A stretch of 61,829 nt of DNA from Desulfuromonadales bacterium (GTDB lineage Bacteria; Desulfobacterota; Desulfuromonadia; Desulfuromonadales; Syntrophotaleaceae): assembly GCA_013619105.1 (NCBI GenBank), contig JABXKU010000020.1, positions 1 through 61,829 on the forward strand, given 5' to 3'. The notes under the pieces are model-generated. The model did not search any database, was not told the origin of the DNA, and saw nothing but the letters and a program-made list of their open reading frames with translations. This document shows positions 20,113 to 28,930 of the stretch, one piece after another (the stretch's first letter is position 1; each line of letters opens with the position of its first letter). A program made the position numbers and the translations under genes.

Positions 20113-21180
20113 TCAGTTGGGAATAAACGTTTTTGTTTCCGCCAAACGGGGCATCAAAGCCGCCAGCAGGCGTATCGTATAGTCGATATCGACCAGGGAC
20201 AGGACCTCCACCGGCGAATGCATGTAGCGCAAGGGCACCTGGATCAACGCAGCAGCGACTCCGGCGCGGTTGAGCTGTATAACGTTGGCATCGGTACCGG
20301 TGCCGCGAGGCGCCCCCATCAACTGGTAGGGAATCCCTTCTTCCCGAGCGGTGGCCAGCAACAGATCGAAGAGAGCCGGATTGATATTGGCTCCCCGGGA
20401 AATAATCGGTCCCTGACCCACGACAAACTCGCCGATATCCTTCTTTTCTACACCGGGAAAGTCGGTGGCAAAGCCCACATCGATGGCGATGCCCACATCG
20501 GGATCGACGCCGTAGGCACTGGTAGTCGCCCCGCGCAGGCCGACCTCCTCCTGCACCGTGGTAACGGCGTGCAGGTCGACAGGCACGGATCCCCGTCGTT
20601 TTACTTCTTTGAGCACCTGGCAGACGATAAAGGCGCCCATCTTGTCGTCAAAGGCCCTGGATGCAACCAGCTCGCCCTGCAGGCGCTCGACGCCAACGGC
20701 AAAGGTTGCCGGATCACCGACCGACACGAGCTTCTTGGCCTCTTCGGCACTGGCGCAACCGATATCGATGAACTGCTGGTTAAGCTTGACGACCGTCTCC
20801 CGGTCTTTGGCCTCCATGAGATGAATCGGCTTTTTACCGACCACCCCCAGCACCGATCCGCCAGCACCATGGACATTCACCCGCTGCCCCGGTACCAGAT
20901 GAGCGTCGATGCCACCGATAGGCGCAAAATAAAGGAATCCCTTTTCGTCGATATAACGCACCATGAAACCAATTTCGTCGCAGTGGCCAGCAATCATGAC
21001 CCGCAGAGCCCCTTCTGGGCCTGCCAAACGAGCAATGACATTGCCCATCACATCGGTACGCACTTCGTCGGTCACTTTGCCCATTTCGCGCCGGCAAATG
21101 CGCTGAGCCGGCTGCTCAAAACCAGAGGGGCTCGGCGTTTCCACCAGCTCTTTAAAAAAAGCGAAATCCTGTTCATTCAT
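20113..21180 (-). CDS. M42-family metallo-aminopeptidase / endoglucanase-like peptidase
   Basis: A 355-residue protein of the M42 (FrvX / CelM / tetrahedral aminopeptidase) family, a binuclear zinc peptidase. Visible metal and catalytic motifs are AGHCDEIGFMVRYIDEKGF (first His/Asp), ASRAFDDKMGAFI (bridging Asp), TVQEEVGLRGA (general-base Glu and metal Glu), IAIDVGFATDFPG, and a late His in PLRYMHSPVEVLSLVDID. Length and motif spacing are complete. AAGGA lies 9 nt before the start. Proteins of this family form large cytoplasmic oligomers that trim peptides. Confidence 0.92.
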   Translation of the reverse strand: MNEQDFAFFKELVETPSPSGFEQPAQRICRREMGKVTDEVRTDVMGNVIARLAGPEGALRVMIAGHCDEIGFMVRYIDEKGFLYFAPIGGIDAHLVPGQRVNVHGAGGSVLGVVGKKPIHLMEAKDRETVVKLNQQFIDIGCASAEEAKKLVSVGDPATFAVGVERLQGELVASRAFDDKMGAFIVCQVLKEVKRRGSVPVDLHAVTTVQEEVGLRGATTSAYGVDPDVGIAIDVGFATDFPGVEKKDIGEFVVGQGPIISRGANINPALFDLLLATAREEGIPYQLMGAPRGTGTDANVIQLNRAGVAAALIQVPLRYMHSPVEVLSLVDIDYTIRLLAALMPRLAETKTFIPN

Positions 21181-21298
21181 GACAGTTATTCCTTCATATC
21201 AAAAGGACGACCGATTGCTGCTGGACGCCAAAATTAATGGTGTTGCTAAACGACTTTCTGCTCTATACCTGTGGCAGCACAATAAAGCACTTAATTCA

Positions 21299-21949
21299 TC
21301 AACCGGTCACACGTCGCAGCAGGTTCTCGCTATTCTTACGCAATTCTTCGAACTGGGTTTCGGTCAACCCGGCACCAAGGGCGATACGCCGTGCCTGAAC
21401 CAGAGGGGTTAAATCTCCCGGCGCATGACTATCGGTATTGAGCACCAGAGGCGCACCGCCGGCCAGGGCCAGACGGGCGACGTGGCCGTTGCTCAACGAG
21501 TGACCACGGCGAGTGGTCAACTCCAGATAGATACCCCGTTCGGCTGCCAGTCGAACTTCTTCTTCGCTGATCAGTCCGGGATGAGCAAGAATATCGATGT
21601 CGGCCTCCAGCGCGGCCCGATTGGTCCCCTCGGCAACGGGCTCGCAGAGAGTTTCACCGTGGCAGAGCACCAGCTTCGCCCCCAGAGCCCGCGCTTCGCG
21701 AGCAGCGTCAGCGATATCTGCCGGAGGAATGTGGGTCAGTTCGATACCGGGCACCACGGTCAATCCCCACGCGCGGCCGAGATCGTCCGCTACCCGTGCC
21801 AGGCGAGGTATGATCAGATCCATATTGGATCGATCGCCATGATCAGTCAGCCCGATGGCCCGATAACCGGCCACCGCTGCACGGCGGGTAAGTTCAGCCG
21901 GGATCAATTCGCCATCGCTGAAAATAGTATGGGTATGCAGATCGATCAT
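21299..21949 (-). CDS. PHP-domain phosphoesterase (histidinol-phosphatase type)
   Basis: A 216-residue stand-alone PHP domain. It begins with the metal motif MIDLHTHTIFSDGELIPAEL and continues with AIGLTDHGDRSN, VVPGIELTHIPP, LVLCHGETLCEP and ILAHPGLISEEE, ending with a late NTDSHAPGDL. These supply the His/Asp/Glu ligands of the trinuclear PHP site. Such proteins hydrolyse phosphate esters; the substrate is not evident, and there is no his operon near. It lies between the M42 peptidase and miaB on the same strand. Copy C of the palindromic element is 37 bp upstream of its start. Confidence 0.85.
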   Translation of the reverse strand: MIDLHTHTIFSDGELIPAELTRRAAVAGYRAIGLTDHGDRSNMDLIIPRLARVADDLGRAWGLTVVPGIELTHIPPADIADAAREARALGAKLVLCHGETLCEPVAEGTNRAALEADIDILAHPGLISEEEVRLAAERGIYLELTTRRGHSLSNGHVARLALAGGAPLVLNTDSHAPGDLTPLVQARRIALGAGLTETQFEELRKNSENLLRRVTG

Positions 21950-21985
21950 AACGAAACCTTAGATTGTAGGTTACAGATTACGAAC

Positions 21986-22067
21986 TATGTTTTCATCCAG
22001 AAACGGCTCTTTTCCCATATGAAAACCGCACTGTGTCCATCCAAAGTTTCCGGATGGACACGAACTA
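21986..22067 (+). repeat. Internally deleted copy (C) of the dispersed palindromic element
   Basis: An 82-bp copy that keeps both ends, TATGTTTTCATCCAGAAACG and GTGTCCATCC...GGATGGACAC, but lacks the roughly 100-bp middle of copies A and B. The join falls at TTTCCC, which occurs on both sides of the missing segment in copy B, as expected for deletion between short direct repeats. Its right end (GAACTA) overlaps the miaB stop codon. Confidence 0.8.
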
Positions 22068-23417
22068 ACCGGCTTGCCTGGTATCGACTTCCCCTTCAAC
22101 GACAACCCCAATATGGGAATTACGCTGGGCTTCAATCAGCCGCACCGGCACGATACGGCCAATCAGGCTGATATCGGCTTTAAAATTGGTGATACGGTTC
22201 CAACTGGTCCGACCAAACAACTGGCCGCCTCCCTGGCGGCTCTCGCCCTCGACCAACACCGGCACAACCTTACCGACATCCCCCACCTGGAAACCCAGGG
22301 TGATCTCCTCCTGCAGGGCTAGCATGCGATCGAAACGCTGCTTCTTGATCGCGTCCGGCGTGTCGTCGGCCAACAAGGCGGCAGCGGTGCCTTCCCGAGG
22401 AGAAAAGATAAAGGAATAGATTTCGGCAAACTGAGCCTGGCGGAGCAGGTCGAGAGTCTGTTCGAAATCGGCCTGGTCTTCTCCGGGAAACCCAACGATC
22501 ACATCGGAGGTCAGGCGAATCTCGGGGCAGACCTGGCGCAGATGTTCCACCTTAGCAAGGTACTGGTCACGGCTGTAGCCACGCCCCATGGCCTGCAGCA
22601 TACGGTCAGAACCGGCTTGCACCGGTAGGTGTAGGTGTTTACACAATTTATCGAGGCTACCGAAGCAGTCGATAAGATCGCTGGAGAGGTCCTTGGGATG
22701 AGAGGTAACAAAGCGCAATCGCTGCAAGCCCGGTAGTGCATGGACTTGATGCAATAGCTCGGCAAAGGAGATCTCATCCCCTTCCTTAACCCCGTAAGAA
22801 TTAACGTTCTGACCGACCAGGGTAATTTCCACCGCCCCCTGAGCAATAAGCGAGCGCACCTCCTCCAGAACCTCGGCGCTGGGACGGCTAACTTCCCGAC
22901 CCCGCACATGTGGCACTATGCAGTAGGCACAAAAGTTGTCGCAGCCCTGGACGATGGTTACGAAGCGGCTGATCTCTTGGCTCGGCCGACGAGTCGGAAA
23001 AAGCTGGCGTCGCTGTTCGTCATTAAGAAAATCGACTAACAGACCACGCTCCTGCTTGGCCTCGGCGTTCCGTACCAATTCGGCGAGACGATGAACATTG
23101 TGGGTACCGAAAACAAAATCGAGATGGGGGACCTTATCGAGCATCCGCTCCCCTTCATGCTGGGCCACGCAACCGCCGACCGCAAGAATAAGGTCCGGGT
23201 TCCGTTCCTTAAGGGGCTTAAAACTACCGAGATGGCCGTAAACCTTGCGCTCGGCCTTGGCCCGAATGGAGCAGGTATTCAGCAGAATAAGGTCCGCTCT
23301 CTCGGGAGCATCAGTCTGGGCATAACCCAGCTGTTGAAGAATCTCAACCATTTGCTCGGAATCGACCACGTTCATTTGACAGCCGAAGGTTTCCAGATAA
23401 AAATATTTTTCCGTCAT
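22065..23417 (-). CDS. miaB: tRNA-2-methylthio-N6-dimethylallyladenosine synthase
   Basis: A 450-residue radical-SAM methylthiotransferase that adds the 2-methylthio group to i6A37 of tRNAs. The N-terminal MTTase domain binds one cluster through three Cys (FGCQMNVVDSEQM, LLNTCSIRAKAERK, VGGCVAQ). The radical-SAM CxxxCxxC is in GCDNFCAYCIVPHVRGREVS. A TRAM domain closes the protein (PVRLIEAQRNSHIG). I use ATG 23417 (MTEKYFYLETFGCQ); the frame extends nine codons upstream with further start codons and no clear ribosome binding site for either. The TAG stop lies at the edge of repeat copy C. Confidence 0.95.
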   Translation of the reverse strand: MTEKYFYLETFGCQMNVVDSEQMVEILQQLGYAQTDAPERADLILLNTCSIRAKAERKVYGHLGSFKPLKERNPDLILAVGGCVAQHEGERMLDKVPHLDFVFGTHNVHRLAELVRNAEAKQERGLLVDFLNDEQRRQLFPTRRPSQEISRFVTIVQGCDNFCAYCIVPHVRGREVSRPSAEVLEEVRSLIAQGAVEITLVGQNVNSYGVKEGDEISFAELLHQVHALPGLQRLRFVTSHPKDLSSDLIDCFGSLDKLCKHLHLPVQAGSDRMLQAMGRGYSRDQYLAKVEHLRQVCPEIRLTSDVIVGFPGEDQADFEQTLDLLRQAQFAEIYSFIFSPREGTAAALLADDTPDAIKKQRFDRMLALQEEITLGFQVGDVGKVVPVLVEGESRQGGGQLFGRTSWNRITNFKADISLIGRIVPVRLIEAQRNSHIGVVVEGEVDTRQAG

Positions 23418-23592
23418 TCGCTGTGTACCATCACTTGACATCACTTGATATACAAAAGGCCCGACATACTAAAAACTGTACACGGGAGACCAATTTATTA
23501 ACAATATAGAAAGGGACTATAGCGGCAGCCGCGTAAATGAATCTTGCTACGGCAGGTTAATCGGGAATTGTAGCCAATGAAGGGGCAAAAAG

Positions 23593-24126
23593 TCAAATAT
23601 CTTCCGCAGGCCTGACAATACCAGTTGCGTTTTTCGCATCGGGCTCGACATGGGAGGACAACAACTGTAGAAGCAGATGGGGATATTCAAGACAATGCAG
23701 GGTCATGCACTCGCCACCACCAAAAACCTTAACTGTCGCCAACGCTGTCCCCAGGGCTTGCTGTTCCACTTTCTCTAATTGCTCCAAGCAGAAAACCTGA
23801 CGCCCCCTGCCAAAGATTCCCGAAACAGCTACCAAGCGTCGGTCTGTCATCATATAAAAGACATGCTCCCACTCCATACGGGCCCAGAGAATGTGACCAA
23901 TACCAGCCCAGAAACCCACCACGAGTCCCGCCCAAGTCCACCACTGATCCACGACATAATCTACCCGTATCGGACCGTTTCCCTGCCGAAAAAACAACAC
24001 CATTGCAAGCCCGGCAGCAGCCTGCAAAGACCAGCGCCAGTTGCGAAAGGTAAAGGCACGGGGTGCCGGACGGCCCTGCCAGACGATACGCTCGTCAGCC
24101 TCCAGCTGATCTTTCCAGCGATTCAT
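23593..24126 (-). CDS. Membrane protein with bacterial PH-like domain
   Basis: A 177-residue protein. After a polar N-terminus (QLEADERIVWQGRPAPRAF, a common opening of bacterial PH / YdbS-like proteins) come two hydrophobic segments (LQAAAGLAMVLFF and WAGLVVGFWAGIGHILWA). A PH-like beta domain follows, recognisable by YMMTDRRLVAVSGIFGRGRQ and LEQLEKVEQQ. Function is unknown for the family. The start overlaps the stop of the upstream M48 protease gene in ATGA, so the two are co-translated and may act together at the membrane. Confidence 0.75.
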   Translation of the reverse strand: MNRWKDQLEADERIVWQGRPAPRAFTFRNWRWSLQAAAGLAMVLFFRQGNGPIRVDYVVDQWWTWAGLVVGFWAGIGHILWARMEWEHVFYMMTDRRLVAVSGIFGRGRQVFCLEQLEKVEQQALGTALATVKVFGGGECMTLHCLEYPHLLLQLLSSHVEPDAKNATGIVRPAEDI

Positions 24127-25433
24127 GGATACTCCAATTTCTGTAGACGCTCGGCGGCGGCCTGCCCCAGACGTCCTCCAGCATCGGCTGTGGTAACAGC
24201 TCTGTACATTTCAACAGCTTGAGCAATCTGGCGATTGCCTTCATAGGCGCCAGCTAACAGGTAAGCTCCCTGCAAGGTCGGCAACAGGGCCATGCTGGCC
24301 TCTAGCTCCCGTACCGCTCGCGGATAGCTCTCCTGCTCTAGCAACACGTAGCCCAACCCCAGTCGCGAGCGGTAGTACTGTCCATCAAGCTGTACCGCTC
24401 GATTCAGGTGCTGTTGACCGGCAACCAGGTCGTTGGCCTTGAGGTAAGCCGTACCGAGAGCGGTCAGAATCAGGGCCTGATCAGGCGCCGCGGTGGCCGC
24501 TTGTAGATAACCGGCAATTGCCTTTGAGAGTTGCCCCTGCCCTTCAAACTGCCGAGCCTGGTCATAAAGAGTGTAGCCCTGCCGCAAACGCCGCAGACCG
24601 GCCACAGCCCGAGCAAAGGGCTGTGGCTTGAGCACATAAAGAGGGTCGCCTATTGTCGAAGCATAGCGCTCAGCCACATATTGTTGGAGCTCAAGCATTC
24701 TTTCCTTGGAAAAAGGATGAGTACGGAACAGTCCCGCAAGCCACATGGGCGCAGCGCCCTGCTCCACCTTACGATAAAAATACTCCTGAAGTTGTACCGC
24801 CCCTTGCGGATCATAGCCCGCCAGGACCAGATAATCGACACCCAGACGATCGGATTCCCGTTCCTGCTCGCGGCTATAGGTGTTTTCCAACAAACCGGCA
24901 GCCAACTGTCCGGCCTGTTGCGTTACGATACCGTAACCGCCCTGGCCAGCCACGCCTCCCAGCACAGCGGCGCCAAGGCCAAGAAGAGAACCGCGCTGCA
25001 TGGCCTGAACCGAATGGCGAGCCGTGACATGCCCCAACTCGTGACCAAGCACCGAGGCCAGCTGTGCCTCATTTTCTAAAGCAGCCAGCAGTCCTCGGGA
25101 TATGGCGATAAATCCTCCCGGCAAGGCAAAAGCGTTAGGAGCTGAATCATTGACCACCCTGAATTGATAGGGCAGATCGGGACGCTGGCTGATTTTTGCC
25201 AGCGCGTCACCCACCCGTTGAACATATTTAGCCAGCTGAGGATCGGTAACCTCGCCCCCCATCTGCTGCAATGCCCGAGGAAAGGTCTGCTGGCCAAGAC
25301 TGATTTCTTCACTGGTCGACACCTGAAACAATGCCAGCTCCTGCCGCCCGGTAACTGGGTTTACCGCGCAACCGCCTAACAACCCCAGCAACACAGCAAA
25401 ACCAGCAACCCGCACTCTAAGCCGACACACCAT
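24123..25433 (-). CDS. M48-family periplasmic metalloprotease with TPR tail (BepA-like lipoprotein)
   Basis: A 436-residue protein with a lipoprotein signal (LLGLLGGC, the Cys being about residue 22). The M48 zinc-protease domain has the HELGH motif from His131 (VLGHELGHVTARHS) and the downstream zinc Glu region (YSREQERESDRLGVDYLVLAGYDP). The C-terminal third is a TPR array (PDQALILTALGTAYLKANDL and neighbours). This is the architecture of BepA/YfgC, which degrades misassembled outer-membrane proteins. GAGGAGG lies just before the ATG. It overlaps the PH-domain gene by 4 nt. Confidence 0.92.
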   Translation of the reverse strand: MVCRLRVRVAGFAVLLGLLGGCAVNPVTGRQELALFQVSTSEEISLGQQTFPRALQQMGGEVTDPQLAKYVQRVGDALAKISQRPDLPYQFRVVNDSAPNAFALPGGFIAISRGLLAALENEAQLASVLGHELGHVTARHSVQAMQRGSLLGLGAAVLGGVAGQGGYGIVTQQAGQLAAGLLENTYSREQERESDRLGVDYLVLAGYDPQGAVQLQEYFYRKVEQGAAPMWLAGLFRTHPFSKERMLELQQYVAERYASTIGDPLYVLKPQPFARAVAGLRRLRQGYTLYDQARQFEGQGQLSKAIAGYLQAATAAPDQALILTALGTAYLKANDLVAGQQHLNRAVQLDGQYYRSRLGLGYVLLEQESYPRAVRELEASMALLPTLQGAYLLAGAYEGNRQIAQAVEMYRAVTTADAGGRLGQAAAERLQKLEYP

Positions 25434-25705
25434 GAAGCCTCCTCAGATTGAGATCGTTAGGCGTACCACCTTATGACCAAGTTAACAAAGGTACAATTCC
25501 ACCATGAATTCATTATCTTAAAACGCCTCGTTCCAGAGCGCAAGGCGCTTTGCACGTAAATACGAAGGGCCTTTGACCGTCATCTCCCTAGAAAATGCTG
25601 GCGAGTTTTTTCTCTGGCCATTTCATTCCAATTCATATACAATTGGTGGGTTTTGGAACAGAACCACCAGTTTACATAAATCTTGACAGGAGAAGCACCC
25701 CTTTT

Positions 25706-27405
25706 ATGCTGCCACAGAACATTCGCAACATCGCCATTATCGCCCACGTCGACCACGGCAAAAGTCCAAGAATCTTTCCATTACTCACGGTGAGCGGAAG
25801 ATCAACATCGTCGACACACCGGGCCACGCCGATTTCGGCGGCGAAGTAGAACGAGTGCTGAAGATGGTCGACTCAGTACTGCTACTGGTCGATGCTTTTG
25901 ACGGCCCCATGCCGCAGACGCGATTTGTACTGAAAAAGTCCCTCGATCTGGGCCATCATCCGATCGTGGTCATCAACAAGATCGACCGCCCTGGAGCCCG
26001 CCCGGAACAGGTGGTGGACATGGTTTTCGATCTGTTCTGCGAGCTCAAAGCCGACGAACAGCAGCTCGACTTCCCCATCATCTATACCAATGCTAAAGCC
26101 GGCCACGCAACCCTGGACCCCAACGAACCGGCTGACAATCTTGAGGCCTTGTTTCAGATTATCGGCAAAGAGGTTTCGCCTCCCCAGGGCGACCTAGAGG
26201 CCCCCTTTCAGATGCTGGTGACCAGCATCGCCTACAACGACTATCTTGGTCGCATCGCCACCGGCAAGATATCCAATGGCCGGGTAAGCGCCGGGCAGAC
26301 TATTGCTGTGGTTAAAAAAGACGGCACCATTAGCAAGGGACGGATTTCCAAGCTGATCGGTTTCGAAGGATTGCAGCAGGTAGAGATTCAGGAAGCGGTC
26401 GCCGGTGACATCATCTGCATCGCAGGGTTTGAAGAGGTCGGCATCAGCGAGACCTTTGCCGACGCCGAGCAACCCATCGCACTGCCCTACGTGGCTATCG
26501 ACGAACCGACCCTGTCAATGAACTTCATGGTCAACAACTCCCCCTTTGCAGGCAAGGAAGGCAAATTCGTCACCTCGAGAATCATTCGAGAACGACTGCA
26601 AAAGGAACTACGTACGAACGTTTCTCTGCGGGTAGAGGACACTGAAAACACCGACACCTTCAAGGTTTCTGGACGTGGCGAATTGCATTTGTCGATCCTT
26701 ATTGAGAACATGCGCCGTGAAGGCTTCGAACTGGCGGTATCCAAGCCGGAAGTCATCCTGCGGGAAATCGACGGTGTCAGCTGCGAACCAATGGAGTTTT
26801 TGACCATCGACGTTCCCGAGGAACATCAGGGAACCGTCATCGAGAAGCTTGGTACCCGCAAGGCAGAGATGGTATCCATGCAACCCATGGACGGCACCAA
26901 CCGGCTGGAATTCATTATTCCGGCCCGTGGACTGATCGGCTTTCGCACCGAATTTCTCACCGACACCCGCGGCACCGGCGTCATGAACCACACCTTCCAT
27001 GAATACGGTCCTTTCAAAGGCATAATCCCCGGCCGCAAGAACGGCGTCCTACTCGCCTTGGAGAACGGTGAAACCGTTGCCTATTCTCTTTTCAACCTTC
27101 AGGATCGCGGCACCCTCTTTGTCAACTCCGGCGTTAAGGTCTACGAAGGAATGATCATCGGCGAAAACGCCAAACAGGCCGACATGGTGGTCAACGCCTG
27201 CAAAGGCAAAAAGCTGTCTAATGTTCGCGCTTCGGGCACCGACGAGGCGATCCGCATCACGACCCCGCGTAATCTCAGCCTGGAACAGGCACTAGAATAT
27301 ATTGGCGACGACGAGTTGGTTGAAATCACCCCGACCTCCATCCGGCTCCGGAAAAAATATCTTGACGCCAACGAGCGCAAGCGTTACGAAAAGACTCGAG
27401 GCTAA
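25706..27405 (+). pseudogene. typA: typA/bipA ribosome-associated GTPase gene with internal deletion and frameshift
   Basis: The gene starts normally at ATG 25706 (MLPQNIRNIAIIAHVDHGK) but breaks off inside the P-loop at 25763. Homology resumes one frame over at 25768 with [20 protein letters not shown] and then runs uninterrupted through [12 protein letters not shown], the domain II barrel, domain V and the TypA C-terminal domain to 27405. Against the E. coli protein about 40 codons (roughly 115 nt) are missing: the last P-loop residue, switch I and the G2 region. The downstream frame alone (GTG 25855 or ATG 25864) would give ~515 residues with no P-loop, so GTP hydrolysis is not expected. 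Either a true pseudogene or a sequence error. Confidence 0.85.
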
Positions 27406-27418
27406 GCGTCTACTTCAA

Positions 27419-27445
27419 CTGGCCGGCTCCTTGTGAGCCGGCCAG
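27419..27445 (+). terminator. GC-rich hairpin after typA
   Basis: An 11-bp perfect stem, CTGGCCGGCTC (27419-27429) with GAGCCGGCCAG (27435-27445), and a 5-nt loop, 14 nt after the typA stop. It is not followed by a T-tract, so termination would be weak or would need another factor. Confidence 0.55.
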
Positions 27446-27506
27446 CTCCTCCCAAAACAGGCCAGCGGTTTTGCGGCGAAGGTTAAAATCTCAACCAGGA
27501 GGCGTC

Positions 27507-28070
27507 ATGGGCACACCGTTGACCAAGCAGGAACAGACCGTGCTGCTCGGCATAGCCCGCGATGCCATCACCAGCTACCTGCGCAGCGGTACCATCGTTG
27601 AACCGGCGCGGCAAGAGACCTCCCTTAACCAGCATCGGGGCTGCTTCGTTACGCTATCCCAGGCCGGCCAACTAAGGGGCTGCATCGGCACCTTCACCTC
27701 TCAGCGGCCGCTCTGCAAAGAAGTCAGCATCATGGCCGTTACTGCGGCGACAGAAGATCCCCGCTTTTATCCCATGGACAAAGATGACCTCGACAACTTT
27801 TCCATCGAGATCTCGGTTCTTTCTCCTCTGCGCAAGACCAAAGACCCAACAGAAATAATCGTCGGACTACACGGCATATACCTTGAGAAGGACGGACAAA
27901 GAGGGGTCCTGCTGCCCCAGGTCGCCATTGAACAGCGATGGGATCGCGAAGCCTTTCTCCAACATACCTGCCATAAAGCCGGTCTAGAAAAAGACGATTG
28001 GCAAGCAGCAGACTGCGATATCTATCTTTTTACCGCCCAGATTATAAGGGAAGCAGAGGGCCAAAACTAG
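27507..28070 (+). CDS. AMMECR1-domain protein (AmmeMemoRadiSam system protein A)
   Basis: A 187-residue AMMECR1-domain protein. Recognisable signatures are NQHRGCFVTLSQAGQLRGCI (the conserved LRGCIG box) followed by GTFTSQRPL, AAATEDPRF-like spacing in VTAATEDPRFYPM, EISVLSPLRKTKDP, and the C-terminal LLPQVAIEQRWDREAFLQH. I chose ATG 27507 because AGGAGG lies 4 nt upstream. In many prokaryotes the gene sits with a Memo-like gene and a radical-SAM gene; here neither neighbour is present. The biochemical role of the family is unclear. Confidence 0.9.
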   Translation: MGTPLTKQEQTVLLGIARDAITSYLRSGTIVEPARQETSLNQHRGCFVTLSQAGQLRGCIGTFTSQRPLCKEVSIMAVTAATEDPRFYPMDKDDLDNFSIEISVLSPLRKTKDPTEIIVGLHGIYLEKDGQRGVLLPQVAIEQRWDREAFLQHTCHKAGLEKDDWQAADCDIYLFTAQIIREAEGQN

Positions 28071-28169
28071 CTAGAAAAATACCCCAAGTAACCCTAGGGC
28101 CCTCTTCTATTTGAATGTTATGGTACAATTCCGAGACAGACCTCAGCTTTTCCACCGGAGCTCGATTCA

Positions 28170-28604
28170 ATGAACATTACCAGAGAACTTGGGAGTTTAA
28201 TTTCGGGGCTACTCGGCCATCAGCCCTCCCCCTCAGTACAAAAACCGAGCAAAAACCCCAGCAACCGCCAACGAACGACGACACAAGACCAGGCGAGCAA
28301 CCAGAAAGCGACCAGCACCACCCAAGGCAACGACCGCCTGACCCTGTCGAAGGAATCCTTGTCCCTGGCCAACAGCTCACAGGAACAGTCGACATCAAGC
28401 ACCGCAGCATCCACAACAAACCTTGTCCAATCCAGCCCACTGTTGGCACTCCCTTACGTCCCATCAACAACCACCGCACCCCCGCAACAAACAGGCGAAG
28501 AATCTCCCGCAACCCGGCAATTGGTCCGCAGCGTCTACGGCAACAGTGAGCCCTCTACCACAAAGACCTTTGCCAAACCTTCCCGCATAAATTTCCACGC
28601 CTGA
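28170..28604 (+). CDS. Low-complexity small protein of unknown function
   Basis: A 144-residue frame rich in Ser, Thr, Gln and Pro (NPSNRQRTTTQDQASNQ), so largely disordered. It starts MNITRELGSLISGLL with GGAG 9 nt upstream, and contains DRLTLSKESLSLAN, which resembles the D-x-V-x-L-S motif of small anti-sigma-like or flagella-linked proteins. I do not recognise it. An overlapping frame (28115-28549) is also open, but it lacks a ribosome binding site and the ordered ends, so I prefer this one. Confidence 0.5.
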   Translation: MNITRELGSLISGLLGHQPSPSVQKPSKNPSNRQRTTTQDQASNQKATSTTQGNDRLTLSKESLSLANSSQEQSTSSTAASTTNLVQSSPLLALPYVPSTTTAPPQQTGEESPATRQLVRSVYGNSEPSTTKTFAKPSRINFHA

Positions 28605-28840
28605 GCAGCCCCTCCCCTCCTCAACACCCCTGGTCATTTTCTTGACCAAAACATCTTAAAGCAGTCACTTTCACCCCCACAACCAGCCAAAGACGATTCA
28701 TTGTCAAGATTTTGTCTGCCCTATTTCTATCATTTACAAAAGTATCAATAACTGAAGCAAATCCTCTAACCTACCAATTTTTAGCCGGACTTCACCGCAC
28801 TCTCTCAAAGCACCCTCCACAATAATGGCATCTTTACACA

Positions 28841-28856
28841 TGGCACCCTTTTTGCT
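28841..28856 (+). promoter_or_regulatory. Sigma-54 (-24/-12) promoter of the pseudo-receiver GGDEF gene
   Basis: TGGCAC-CCTTT-TTGCT matches the sigma-54 consensus TGGCAC-N5-TTGC(A/T) perfectly with the right spacing, 75 bp before the start codon at 28931. The rest of the 28605-28930 gap is AT-rich and shows no gene, only a weak TGGTCA/TGACCA hairpin near 28630. Confidence 0.8.
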
Positions 28857-28930
28857 GTTTACCTGAATAAAGAAAAAGCGCAGCACACTGCCAGACATTA
28901 CTCATATGCTTTCTTATAAGGCTTGTAACA

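Noticed and set aside
20218-21237. 339-codon plus-strand frame opposite the M42 peptidase
   Set aside because: Antisense shadow of a well-supported gene with intact metal motifs; no independent family signal.
28115-28549. Alternative plus-strand frame of 144 codons overlapping the low-complexity ORF
   Set aside because: No ribosome binding site, Pro/His/Arg-rich composition of a shadow frame, and no ordered ends; the 28170 frame is better supported.
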